Below the pieces are notes generated by a model. The model saw nothing but the letters and a program-made list of their open reading frames with translations. It had not been told where the DNA came from and did not search any database. This document shows, in pieces, positions 45,874-56,990 of a stretch of 64,000 nt of DNA (positions within the stretch are counted from its first letter, which is position 1; every line of letters begins with the position of its first letter). The position numbers and the translations under genes were made by a program. The DNA lies in assembly GCA_009760855.2 (NCBI GenBank), contig WPIO01000136.1:455001-519000 (forward strand), read 5' to 3'. Source of the DNA: Cristatella mucedo. Its lineage: Eukaryota > Bryozoa > Phylactolaemata > Cristatellidae.

Positions 45874-46536
45874 TTAATGGACAGCTAGTCCGGATCTTTT
45901 GTATGCTTTTTCAAGCTTTCGTATAGTAGACCTTGCTAGTTTAATGTCTGTGGTAAACCATAGGCAGTCTGGGCGGGGGCGCACAGTGCGCTTTGTCAGA
46001 GGTGCAAATTCGTCGAGCGTGTCAGCTAGTGTCTTGTTGTAGCTATCTACCAATGATGACAGATCGGAGGGAGGACTGAGCAGCAGAGTCAAAGCAGATA
46101 TTCTCGCACGGACAGCATCGATGTCAAGGGTCTTGAGGTTTCGCGATTCACAGGTTATTTTAGAGGAGGATGTGGGCACACGCTGTAGATTGAATGAGAT
46201 CTGCATGTGGTCAGATAAGCAGGATTTGGTAATAATTGGTGATGACAAAGTGCAGTTAAAAGAGAAAATCTGGTCGAGTGTGTGACCCTTGATGTGGGTA
46301 GGGCCATGCACATGAGCCACAAGAAACAATGAGTCAATCAGTGCACGAAATTCGGTGCTGAAAGCGTAAGATAATTTATCAAAGTGAACGTTGAAATCAC
46401 CCCTAACGAGGAAGGGTCGATTTCTTGCATACAGAATCGAAATGAGATCGGAGAAATATGAGATAAAGGAGGATTTGGTACCTGGTGGGCGATCGACTAC
46501 TGCCACTATCGGTAGCTTGTTTTCGGGTGAGACCAA
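45874..46536 (-). pseudogene. LINE-A APE-type endonuclease remnant, 220 residues open
   Basis: The longest intact endonuclease frame in the window. It shows the apurinic-endonuclease-like motifs GDFN (with NVHFD), a central THIKGHTLDQIFSF block and the C-terminal SDH, then the linker LDEFAPLTKRTVRPRPD that leads toward the reverse transcriptase. It lacks the N-terminal part of a full endonuclease in this frame. The reverse transcriptase lies downstream, to the left, in other frames, so the element is a pseudogene. Confidence 0.8.
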
Positions 46537-47365
46537 GGCAGTCGATTCAAAAGACTGCTTCGAGGGTACTGCAAATGGCTTGAAGTTGAATTTCGAGCGT
46601 GCGATAGCAGCAACTCCACATTAAGTTGTGATTGATCTAGGGATGTGAAAGAATGAAAAAACAGTTGGGGTAGCGTCTTTAATCGTCGAACAGTTTACCG
46701 ATTTTAGCCAAGTCTTATTTTGGGCGAGCAGGTCGAGACCATTTTCAGAAAAAGGGTCTCTGATTACCAGAGGTTTATTGCACATTGAGCGATGATTCCA
46801 AAGGCAAGCGTTAAGTCGGGCCGATGGAGTTGTAACAGGCTGACCACTAAGCTAAAGAGATTCACAGTCACGCATGCGGGGAAGCGGGCTGAGTGGTTTG
46901 CGACAATGCTAGGAATACCACAAAAGCGGGTTCTCAGCTCGTAATTCCTGCCCGACGAGCGGCGTCTAAGCTAGTGGTTCCGGCCACCGAGCCGGCTCAG
47001 GAGCTGCGCTTTTCTTTTGTTAATGCATATTTTACGAATCTTAGCAACAGTGTTAATATCTTAGAATGAATATTATCTGTGATGCAGAAGCGATAACAGC
47101 TGCTGACGATCATAGCAAACACGCAGGTTACTAGCCGCCGGCGGAGCTAAGGCAGCCCGTGGCATGGGAGACCATGCAGCCCGAAGTGATGAGCGTTTGG
47201 ATATTCATAGGTACGTAAGTTCTTATGAGCTACGGTCAACTAGCAATCAGAATAACTTTAAACGGGTCTTAGCTGCATATTTTCCGTATACGATGTTTGC
47301 AAGAACTTCGATTTTTGGAAAAATTCTGCAACGAACAACGAACACACATGAGAGCGCTCTATGTC

Positions 47366-47699
47366 GGGAGGCGAGACAGTGTATCAGTATCGCCTGACCG
47401 TAAATAACTTTGAGGTAGAGATTGATCTTAAATGGCAAGCTGAACGCAACACGCTCAAACTCTGAGCTTTTTGTCATTATGAGCTGATAATGTAATTTAA
47501 TTATCAAATTTCAGAAGTACTTTTTAAAATTACTCTGAGATAGCACTTGTATACACTTGGTAAAAGTCTAGGCAATTGCAATATTCAATAGTGGATGACT
47601 AATACCATTATGTAGCTGGTGCAGACTGTGTATATGTCAAGGATGTATATGGTACTAACATTTATTGCTTGTGTATTGAGACCTCAAACCTAATGTAAT
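47366..47699. other. Anonymous DNA between LINE-A 5' region and LINE-B 3' end
   Basis: AT-leaning. The similarity between the two LINE-A 5' regions fades at about 47365, so the true LINE-A 5' end may lie slightly beyond. Confidence 0.3.
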
Positions 47700-48655
47700 G
47701 TTATGTACCTCCGTCTGTAACTCCGCAAAGCCATACAGATTCTGTGGGTATTACGCAGGAGAATTTTGTATAGCACACTCACAGCCTAAGCGGCTTTCGG
47801 TACGCATTCGGTAGCCATCAGACTTAGTCTTACGCAACAAAGAGAAGTTGGGAAGCATAGCAGAGTCAGGAGAGCCGTTGAGGTAGTGAGTAGCATGGAA
47901 ATAGCAGCTCAGGACCGCTGGAAAGGCTGAGAAATAGTCGGCAGCAGGAGAGTTATTGTCGTTGCCTAAGAATTTTAGTAGCGAGTTCCACAGTCCTGCA
48001 GAGCTAATACTTCTGTCACCAACAGTCTTTAAGCTGAGGAATAGAACAGCTAATTTATTGTTCATGCAGGATCTGAGGGCACGAAGAGGCTGAAACTGGT
48101 GCACCAGTTCGGCTAGGTATGGAAGAGCCAAGCCGTGGCGGGCCTTGTAGGTCAGAGTAGGAACTTTGCTCTGTATCCGTTGATCAACCGGCAGCAATCC
48201 TAGTTCTTTTAGCATAGGGGACACGTGCTCAAACCTTTGGGACTTGAAAACTAGCCTTGCAGCCATATTCATAGCCAGCTGAATTGGCGTAGTGGCTTTC
48301 ATGGTAACCCAGCCAAAATAGAACTACAATAATCAAGCCGAGACAGAAATAAGGAGCTAGTTAAATATTAAGCAAGCCACAGTGGAAGACCGCTCCTAAT
48401 CTTAGATAGGGATCTCACGTGATGGCTAGCTTTAGAAGAAGTATGCTGAATGAAACTTTTAAAATTGATACAGCTGTCGAACACGACACCGGAGTTTCGA
48501 GCACGTGGTCATGGTCGCACAACAGCATCGCCTATTAGAAGAGCAAAGCCTTTTAATCCAGTCGCACGCTTAGGGTGTCCTATGAGCAGCAGTTTGGTTT
48601 TATCTTCATTTAGTTGCAATACGTTTTACGATATCCAGAACCAAATTTCCAGCAA
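47700..48655 (-). mobile_element. LINE-B, best 3' coding copy
   Basis: Frame 47751-48302 (183 residues, -) reads PIQLAMNMAARLVFKSQRF, LGLLPVDQRIQSKV, THKARHGLALPYLAEL-like text and WNSLLKFLGN, the C-terminal region of an L2/CR1-like reverse transcriptase distinct from LINE-A. Upstream (to 48655) lies the thumb with text KTKLLLIGHPKR (frame broken). Ends at the 3' signature near 47705. Inactive. Confidence 0.75.
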
Positions 48656-48659
48656 ATAA

Positions 48660-49155
48660 GTTCTAGTCTGTTTGAGAGCTTATCACTTAACAGAGTCAGC
48701 ATTGCTTTGGCTGTCTAACGACCTTCTAACGAATTCAGTCTTAGGTAAAGTCTCTCTGCTTGATATTTCAGCAGCATTCGATACTATTGATGACAAATTT
48801 CTTCTTGAGCGTCTTTAATTTCGCCTGGGCATCACTGGAACTTCACTTCATGGCTCGAGTCCTATCTTAGTGGGAAACTCCACAGCGTTGATGTGGACGG
48901 AGAACGATCATCCCAGGAACCGCTTAAGTACGGGGTACCTCAAGGCTCTGTTCTAAGCCCGCTTTTTTCAAAATTTATTTTCTCCCTCTTGCCGATGCTA
49001 TCGTTAAGCGCAATCTAGGCTTTCTCTGCTACGCAGGTGACACACAGTTATGCCTTAGCTTTGATCCCTCCCAGCCCTTGAGCACGTTCAATTCTCTGTA
49101 CATCCTGGCAGCATGCATTGATAGCATCCGCTCATAGATTGCAGCAAACTTTTTT
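48660..49155 (+). mobile_element. LINE-A host copy, reverse transcriptase part
   Basis: Follows TTAACAGAGTCAGCATTGCT, ATTTCAGCAGCATTCGATAC, TACGGGGTACCTCAAGGCTC and TCTGCTACGCAGGTGACACACAG (decayed YADD), as in LINE-A. Interrupted at 49156. Confidence 0.8.
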
Positions 49156-49353
49156 AATAATAATATTAATAATAATAACACACAATAAAGCACCCTCAGA
49201 GAGCTCAATCTCTTTCTAGGCACTTTAAATTTGCTGAAATGGAAACACGACCGAATGGTAAGTGGTAGCATGCTCAATAAACAACCAGAATAACTTGGTT
49301 AGGGGTGACATGCACAATGTCAGCTAGCAAGTGGGGTTAGTAGCAGCATGCAG
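49156..49353 (-). mobile_element. LINE-A 3' UTR fragment inserted in LINE-A
   Basis: Opposite strand to its host; begins with (AAT)n and holds only the last 200 bases of LINE-A (CTCAGAGAGCTCAATCTCTT, GGTTAGGGGTGACATGC). Host text GCAGCAAACTTTTTT and TCTTAAACTGAATGACG is contiguous in intact copies. Confidence 0.85.
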
Positions 49354-50180
49354 TCTTAAACTGAATGACGATAAAACCAACTTACTAGTTACGGGAAAAC
49401 CAAGTAATTCAGAAATTGAAAAACCTGACGCTCTAAATCGACTCGAACCAAAAATCTCCTGTTGAATCTGCTCGCAATATTGGTGTCCTGTCCCAAAGTG
49501 ACCTTTTATAAGACGACCACATCAGCTCCACGGTCAAGTCAGCCCACTTTCAGCTACATAACATTTACAAAATTCGGGCTTGCTTAAGAAAGTGACACTA
49601 CGTCTAAGCTGATTTTTGCATTTGTGACCTTCCGTCTCGACTTCTACAACGTACTGCTTGCTAGTCTCCCTACGTGTGCAATCGGGTGCTTACAGTTGGT
49701 GCAAAACTCTGCATCTAGGATCGTCTGTCGTGAACGTCCTAAATATCATAAATCATCACTTCTCATCGATCTGCACTGGCTCCCAATCAAGCAGTGCAGC
49801 GACTTCAAGCTTCTGTCACTTACTTTTCGGACCGTTCATTCTCTGACTTCAGCCAACCTATCAAGTTACTCCACCACCAGGGGATGAATCGTCTATCCTG
49901 CTGTTCTGACTCAAATCGTCTAGCTATATCTCGTATGAACCTCAACACAGCGTTCCCAGGCGCGACGACATTAAAAAGGAAGCTTAAATCGCACGTGTTC
50001 ATGACAGCATTTAGTGGGTCTGTGCGGTTCGTTCTTAGTGTGCATGTATCTGCTTACAATATGCCTACCGCTTAGCGGATTTTACCACCAATCATTTGAT
50101 AATGCTTTCTGCACAATATCTGTAGATTGCCTCGAAAAAATTCAGTTCCCTAAGGGTGCTATACAGACGTCTTATAGAAA
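49354..50180 (+). mobile_element. LINE-A host copy, C-terminal part and 3' UTR
   Basis: Continues from the insertion through thumb, RLDFYNVLL and LVQNSASRIVCRE (frame 49624-49887), to a 3' end of the variant type (AAGGGTGCTATACAGACG). Confidence 0.75.
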
Positions 50181-51056
50181 GATTAAGGTGGAAAGAGACC
50201 TGTTCTTAAAGATGGCGGCGAACTCTTGCACTGCCGGCTAGAGACTCGCCGGGATGGCTGTGGCGGCGGCCGCCGAGGTGAGTGCGAACGGAGCTTTCAG
50301 CGTCGACAGAGATCCATTTTCTGGACAGTCTCCATTACTCGGCAATTGCCGTGCACCAAAATCAACGGACGTGAATTGTATCTAACGGGCTCCGCCATTT
50401 GTGGCGCCACATGTGAACGTGAACCTTCTTCGTAGGGACGCCATTTGAAAACATTCATCGTAATTTAATTTAGATGTCTAATCCGGTCCGTAAATCATCA
50501 TGCATCTGAAGACTGCAGTGCTTTCGGCTGGAGAGGTCTATTTTGTGCTACTTGAAGTCTGTAGTCGTCCTGGGGCAAATACGACATACCGCAGCGGATC
50601 TCATCCAAGCAGCAAGGAGCAAGTTAAAAGCGCCGCTGGGCATGTAGGACAGTCGAGCGAGTGCGTAGCGTAGCCAAGAAGCGGCACTGCGAAACGGTTG
50701 GAATGCTTGATCTCAAAGTTGATCCTGAATGCTTGCGCCACCCTGATCGGCGCCAAGCAATCGAAAGTCCCAAGCAATCGAAAGTCCCAAGCAATCCCGA
50801 AGCTCCGCACCATCACCTTCATCGTTATCGAAGCAAAAAAGAGATTTCCAAAACGATGTGGGTACCTTTAAAGCGTGCTGCCAGCGAATCACCGCCTGGA
50901 AATCTTATGTAGCCTTATCAATAAGCAAGCGGTAGTCTTTCGTGCCAGGGTTCTTAGCCAGTTAGCTGATACAGGACCGAACTAAAGAAATCCGCGTGCA
51001 CCAACGTGGCACACGGGCGATGGAATACCCAAAAGGTGACCAGGAGATACCGGCTC
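50181..51056. other. CpG-containing DNA with a candidate first coding exon
   Basis: ATGGCTGTGGCGGCGGCCGC at 50254 reads M-A-V-A-A-A-A-E up to 50277, directly followed by GTGAGT, a consensus splice donor. An upstream ATG at 50211 gives a 9-codon frame. No second exon is identifiable, so this is only a candidate. A 16-base unit near 50756-50793 (AAGCAATCGAAAGTCCC) is directly repeated. Confidence 0.25.
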
Positions 51057-51170
51057 TATAATAATAATATGGAGAATAATAAACTTGATAAAGCGCCGTT
51101 TTAGAACTCAGTCTCTTTCTAGGCGCTTTACATTTGCTGCAAAGGAAGCAACGGTCGAATGGTGAATGCT
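51057..51170 (-). mobile_element. LINE-A 3' terminal fragment
   Basis: TAATAATAATATGG tail, then AAAGCGCC and TCTCTTTCTAGGCGCTTTAC with ATTTGCTGCAAAGGAAGC, the last 100 bases of LINE-A. Confidence 0.8.
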
Positions 51171-51460
51171 TTCGGATCTGAGGCATTAGTAATCGCCTGT
51201 GAATGGGACCATAATGATGTTAAGTAAAAATAATGAAAACGATTGGCGTATTTCGAAATCTAAATCTCTTCTTTGGCACCTTACTTGGCAGTTATCTGTC
51301 TTTCTTTGCGGAAGTTCCTTTTGTCCTGTTCCCGATGGCAGTTTGCCGCTCGGTAAATCCACGAGCAAAGTCGAAGCTTAAAGTGACGGCGAAACTTCTC
51401 TCGCCGACCTGCTGCCGGCACAGACGTTTGCTTTTATTTTAAAATCCTCGCCGACGAGTT
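51171..51460. other. Anonymous DNA
   Basis: No repeat or gene recognised. Confidence 0.3.
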
Positions 51461-51484
51461 GGCGGCGGCGGCGGCGGCGGCGGC
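51461..51484. repeat. (GGC)n trinucleotide run
   Basis: Eight uninterrupted GGC units in a CpG-rich context. Confidence 0.9.
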
Positions 51485-51587
51485 TCCCGCAGTGCGCTTT
51501 AAAAACGCGTTCGCGTGCAGCCATAGTTGATACGGACTCGCTGCAGGTGCATTTGGAGAGCCGGTGCTTATCTGCTGGAAGTTCAAG

Positions 51588-51659
51588 CCGTCGAGCGCTC
51601 TGGTCGACGGCCTCGGTCTGCAGCGGCAGACCGAGGCCGTCGACCAGAGCGCTCGACGG
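51588..51659. repeat. Perfect hairpin, 34-bp arms, 4-base loop
   Basis: Arms 51588-51621 and 51626-51659 are exact reverse complements around loop AGCG. No mismatch in 34 bp. Confidence 0.95.
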
Positions 51660-52480
51660 TGCGCTCGGCTCGATTGGCTGCACTAGTTCTCATCTCGGCA
51701 TCATCGCCAGCAGCCGTATCGAACCGGCTGCCTAGTAGGCTACGCTGTCCCAGAGTCACTCTGGACTACCGCAGCCAGCGTGAGATACATATGCAGCGTT
51801 GCAAAAAGAGCGGGCTGGCGCGTGCGTGGCTCGCGCGCGGCGGCTGCCGCCGACAGCGAATGGGTCAGCGTCAGCGACTCGCGCGCGTGCACTCGCGCGC
51901 TCGACGGCCCGCGAGGACTAAAGCGGCGGTGGTAAAAATAGAACGTTATTCGTATTGCGCCCAGCGAGAGCTTACTGTCTATTCGGGTGCTGTGCAACTT
52001 GCCGTAAGAGAAGCAATGAGCAACGGTCGATGAAAAGCCTGGCACTCTGCTTGCGGAAGCCCGTCGAAGCTCGCAGCTGTCGCGCTAAGACGAGCGTGCA
52101 AAATCACGCCGGCGACTCAAGGCCGCTGTTTAGAGCCATCGCCGATTATGCAAACGCAGCCAGTCGCGGAAAAGAAAGGAAAGCGCGCGCAGAGAAAGAG
52201 GAGAAAAAAAAGGGGAAAACAAGGAAAGCTCCCCGCTGGGGAGCTATACCGCAGCATGTCGCCGCCATTACAAGTCGAGTCCCCCACCGGCAGAGTTACG
52301 TCGGACGCGACGTTAAGCTGGTGATTGCTCGCAGCAATGCTGGTCATCCTCTGTACGCTGCTGCCGAAGTAAGGATCCTGGCGACTAGCGCGCGATATAG
52401 AGAGCTTAATTGCGATGACCATGCGCATTTTGACCATACCCGCGTGCCAGCTATTTAGCCAGTGCTACATAGTTCACCGG
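51660..52480. other. CpG-rich patch, no gene recognised
   Basis: Frames 51527-52033 and 51955-52458 (+) are long but arginine/alanine-rich, as GC-rich DNA gives, and the first runs through the hairpin. A TATA-like box is not evident. May be a 5' region of an unseen gene. Confidence 0.35.
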
Positions 52481-53639
52481 CGATAGCTATTTCACTAGTG
52501 CTACCTAGCTCACCAGCGCTACCTATTTCTAGCTACTTTGTTGACCGCTCGATCCAGGTGTTTGCATTGAAAGCCGCTTTGTCAGACGAAGGAAGTAGTC
52601 TCTGACAAAGTGAACTCGCGCGTCCACTTCATTTGCAAATAGTTCACATCGCGACTCCTTGATCCTGCACTGGTCAGCTAAGTACTCGCAGCTGCAGCAG
52701 CTAACCTTCCTTTTTATGCGCCTCCTCCATGTTTTTCTCCAAAAGTGCGGGGTCAGTGCAGCAAGAGTAAGTTTCTAGGGGCACTGACCATAGAGCAGCC
52801 CAAACCCAGAGGCAGATTCGTCCGCACAATACCTCAGGAAGACAACATGCCGGTTTGGTCAGCCAACGTCTGCCACCCTCTCGAACCATTGAGAGCCTGG
52901 GCTTCAAGAGACCTCATTTGACAAGTACATCATTCCTTACATACGTATGACGTAGGCGTATGACGTAGACAGTCTTAGTGGAGGTTTTCGCACCTTGCCC
53001 TGATTGTTCCTTCTGCGAAGCACATATCCGACTATTTCGGTCTCCTCTTTGCTCTTCGTTTCACTTGCGTTCACGGTCAGTTCCATCAGGACTGCTTACG
53101 CCGAATTACGTCTCTGCATGCGTGTGCCGAATGACCCCTTTCAGAATAGATTAAATGTGCTCCAACGATTCGACTGAACAACATTTCATGCACGCATTTG
53201 CCATGACATCCATACGGAGTTTCCACCTGGCCATATTACATGGTCACATGTAGCCCGAACCAAGAATGCCAGCCGCTTTGCCGCGTTTTTCTAAATGCTA
53301 TGCTAAACGTGCATTACTTCCCTCGTTGGCCAGGCTTTGCTCCCATTATTACCATTTTCAATTTTTCTGTCCTTAAATAGTGGAAACGCTTCTTCGCCGG
53401 CGATATCAAGCGGTGTGCGTGTGTACGCCGTCCGCAAGATAAAAACAAAACCTGGTTTCTAGTAGGTCGTCTATTAATCCATTGAATGGCAGGTTTGTAG
53501 GCCGCTACTAATCGCAAACTTAATCAGCTGCCGTTGGTTAGGTGTTTTTTAAACCAAGCGGGTATTTACAAGTTACAACGCTTTGTCGTGCCTGTGGCAT
53601 CGTCACTGAAGTGACATAAATGTTGGCGTATATATGTAT
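52481..53639. other. Anonymous DNA, no gene recognised
   Basis: A short local repeat CTAGCTCACC/CTATTT near 52450-52535 (CAGTGCTAC, TAGTGCTACC, CAGCGCTACC). Otherwise nothing recognised. Confidence 0.35.
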
Positions 53640-53720
53640 TCACGTGTGTATATCCGTCCGAAACTCCACAAAGCCGCAACTACTAAGCGGATTTGACGCT
53701 GGAAGTAACTTACAGGCAAT
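53640..53720 (-). mobile_element. LINE-B 3' terminal fragment
   Basis: ATCCGTCCGAAACTCCACAA followed by AGCCGCAACTACTAAGCGG resembles the inverted LINE-B 3' signature (compare 47715-47800). Confidence 0.5.
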
Positions 53721-54188
53721 AGTGAAAGCATAGCAACTTACACTATTTTTTATTGTATGCTGTTAATGCCACTTGTATTAAAACAAGCTCGACAGTAGTA
53801 GCTCAAAAACTTCTGTAAATTTGAGTACATACTCATATGACGTTGCAGCATGCTGCCGCAGTGAAGCTATTGAAAACGTTGCATCGTAAGACATGGTGTC
53901 TTGATACGTTCAGAGAAGCAGATCCTTGGGAAAAGAGATTGAGCGCTTGAACCTGTCATGTCAGCATAGTGACCAGTGTTTTAAGAAAATCGAAGGCGCC
54001 ACGATGGCCATAACTCTATAGCTCATCTAGTTTTAGCAAATCCAAAGAACGCTTTGCAGCTGAATCAAGCCATGTGGATGACTGCCTCAAGATATAGTAT
54101 CCTACTATTACTGTAGGTACATTTTCAAGCTTTAAAAAAAGAAATTCACAACTCTGGCTGAGTTTCTGATGCATTGATTGCGGCACAG
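53721..54188. other. Anonymous AT-leaning DNA
   Basis: No recognised element; possibly the decayed continuation of the neighbouring Penelope-like remnant. Confidence 0.3.
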
Positions 54189-54425
54189 CTAGTTAGTAGC
54201 CCGAGCAGGTGACGTGGGCCAATGTGTTTGAATGAGCTGGGTTTCAATGAAATTGTTGAAGAATTCAAGCCAGTTTGGGGCCACTCGGGTGCCCATCTTT
54301 GTGATACAGAGGCCAGAGGCAGTAGTTTCCAGAGTATCCGGACTATATCCTAAGTCTAGTGGAGTGTGTCTGGGGCCTTTCGCGGAGAAAAGAAAACTGC
54401 TTTCAAGGTTGCTATTATTATGCAT
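54189..54425 (-). mobile_element. Possible Penelope-like retroelement reverse transcriptase remnant
   Basis: The 78-residue - strand frame contains GLCITKMGTRVAPNW, then FFNNFIETQLI. Penelope-like reverse transcriptases carry a GTxMGTRxAP...ANLFM...E block at this point, so KMGTRVAP and FIETQLI match in order and spacing. No palm (YIDD-like) motif was found downstream and the rest is decayed. The call rests on this one block. Confidence 0.4.
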
Positions 54426-55299
54426 AATCTTTCATGTTGCATACCATAATGCTTACTTGCGTTTGGTTGGTATACTCTTGTTTTGTGTATCTGCCTGCCA
54501 AGGTGACATATATATTGAAGAGTGAACGAAGTTGAATATATTCCTCTAACATTCGAACAACCTCCGTGCTGTACAGTACCTGTTAAAGGGAGCTACAAAG
54601 CACACGCTCTCATGTAGTAAGCATACGTGCACATGCTGAGGTGTTGGGCACCGACAAGATTTCGGTGCATAGTCAATCTGCCTTCTCCGTTCTTACGATT
54701 CGATGTATTCAAGCTAATGCCTGTACGTTTAATTACTCAGTCTATTCCTTAATCAGACTGTGTACATGAGCCAGCAAGAATATACTGAGTAAACAAGAAA
54801 TGACATCAAACAATCTCAACTGTTCAGCTGAATTCGCGATGATCTTGAAGTATACATTGCAGGCTAATCCACTGAGAAGTAATTTTTAAGTCGATAAATT
54901 ATTGTAGCTGTGATATTCCAGCCAATTATATCGCCTTCTTCAGAGTGGGGCCTAAGCATTATCAACATGATCGAGTGGTACACTGGGATTTAAGGAAAGT
55001 GAGACAGTTGTAATATCTATGGTGTTGCTCATGGCGTTTGACGTTTTTTGGATATCTCTATTTGTTATTGCCACTTTCACCCAAATTGGCATGACCTCGG
55101 CATGTTCATGCTTACAAAACACTCAGCTCACTCGGTAGCCTACATTTGGATGTTGTAATTACCTCAAACGAAGCAAGCAATATACAATAGAAATGAAGAT
55201 GACTTTGTGCATGTCCTGTTAGGATTTCTTGAAATTTATTTCTAGTATCCCCCTGGAACCCTGTCGCTCATTTCATGCTGCATCTCAATTCCTGCATTC
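54426..55299. other. Anonymous AT-rich DNA
   Basis: No repeat or gene recognised. Confidence 0.35.
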
Positions 55300-56990
55300 A
55301 ATGAGGCCACTAGTGACCTCGTACCGAAGTTCATATCCCAATCAAAGAAGACTAGTCATCTAAACCCAACTCAAACTGTCCTGCTTCGATGGTGCATTAA
55401 TCTGCTGCTACTTTGCATGATTAACATCGTAAATGTGTCATTAGCCTCAGGTCATGTCTCAGCACCTTTCAAAAAAGCTGTAGTCAGGCCACTTTTCAAG
55501 AAAGCGACACTAGACCAAGAGAACTTGAGCAACTTCAGCCCAGTCTCCCTACTACCGTTCTTACCAAAGACACTGGAACGAGTCGTGGCAGGCAAGCTGA
55601 ACTCATATCTTGAAACTTCTAACCATGCTAGTAAGTTCCAGTCTCGTTTTAGAACTAATCAGTCCATAGAGTCAGCATTGCTTCGGGTGTATAACGAAAT
55701 TCTTAGGAATGCAGACTTAGGTAGAGTAACTCTGCTTGTTTTGATCGCTCTTTTGGCAGCTCTTGATACTATCAATCACTTTGTTCTACTTGAGCGTCTC
55801 TCATCTCAACTGGGCACCACTGGCACTGCACTGAAATGGTTCAGGTCTTATCTCAGTGGGAGACTCTGGAGAGTATTGACGTGACCGGAGAAAGATTGTC
55901 CTAGGAACCCCTGGAGTAGGCGGTACCGATGAGCTCTGTGCTTGGCCCGGTTCTTTTCAAGGTCGATACTCCCCCTCTTGCCAATGGGGTTTCCAGGCAC
56001 AATCTAGACTTTCACTTCCATGCAGATGACACTCAGTTGTACCTTTGCTTTGATCCCTACCAGCTCTCCAGCACGTCGAATTTTCTCAACTCCCTTTCTG
56101 CACGTATTAATGAAATCCCCACATGGATGGCAGCATATTTTCTTAAATTGTCTGATGATAAAACCAATTACTTGTAAGGGGCAAACCATGTGTGATTCAG
56201 AAATTGGAAAGGTTAATTCTCGCAGTTGGCTCGGCCAGCACACGTACTGTTGAATCTGTGCGAAATCTGGGCGTTCCGTTTCAAAGTGACCATTCATTAG
56301 ATGACCACATCAGCTCCACAGCTAACTTAGCCTACTTTCAGCATCATAAAATGGCTCAAGTTCGGGCTTGTTTAGACAGGGATACCGCATCCGAATTAGT
56401 CCATGCATTTGTGACATCCCGTCTCGACATATTTTACTCACTGCTTGCTGGTCTTCCTGCCTGTGCAATCAGGCTGCCTCCAGCAGGTGTACAACTCTGC
56501 AGCTAGGCTTGTCTGTCGTGAGCGCTGCAGTTGCCACATCACACCACTTCTAGCTGACCTGCACTGGCTCCTAGTCTAGCAACGCATCGACTTTAAGGTT
56601 CTGTAACTCACGTTTAGGTTCATTCATTCTTAGTCTCCAGTCTACCTATCTGATCTACTCCACCGCCAGGCTAAGCATAGTACCACTAGCTTTGCGGAAT
56701 CTAACCGGTTACCGACTCATACGAATCTCAAATCCTTTGGAGACCGCACATTTAGTTCGTACGCTCCTAAAGGCTGGAACTCACATCTGATTGGCGTTAC
56801 GACCATCTTCTGACATCACATCATTTATTGGGTTAATGTGATTTGTCCTTTGTGTGCTTATGCTTGCTGACTCTGTACATGCTGCCATTAACCATATTTG
56901 CTTGCTGCCCCTATGCATGTCAACTCTAATCATCGTATGCCTGTTGTAATTGAGCATGCCACCGCTGACCTTTCGAGCATGCTCCCTGTA
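55300..56990 (+). mobile_element. LINE-A copy, reverse transcriptase to 3' UTR
   Basis: Frame 55417-55884 (155 residues) has KAVVRPLFKKATLDQENLSN, LPKTLERVVAGKLNSYLETS and FRSYLSGRL. Frame 55929-56177 has SSVLGPVLF and [12 protein letters not shown], in which the first residue of the YADD box is His. C-terminal text (56192-56560) and part of the 3' UTR (to about 56990) follow. No (ATT)n tail seen, so the 3' end is incomplete. Confidence 0.85.

Larger units (their letters stand above)
43725..47365 (-). mobile_element. LINE-A, near full-length reference copy (L2/CR1-like non-LTR retrotransposon)
   Basis: Most complete copy of the dominant repeat. Read on the - strand: a 5' region (47365 to about 46620) shared with the copy ending at 20440; an APE-type endonuclease (frame 45874-46536) with GDFNVHFD, THIKGHTLDQIF and SDH; a reverse transcriptase with [30 protein letters not shown] and the catalytic YADD box (frame 44490-44969); a C-terminal region with SRLDF, LVRNSSARLVCRE and KAWS (frame 44067-44453); then a 3' UTR ending in (ATT)n. 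The frame is broken into several pieces by stops and shifts, so it is inactive. Domain order and the microsatellite tail fit L2/CR1-type elements; exact clade is inferred. Confidence 0.85.

Noticed and set aside
51527-52033. 168-residue + strand frame as a gene
   Set aside because: It runs through both arms of the perfect hairpin and has no domain or codon signal.
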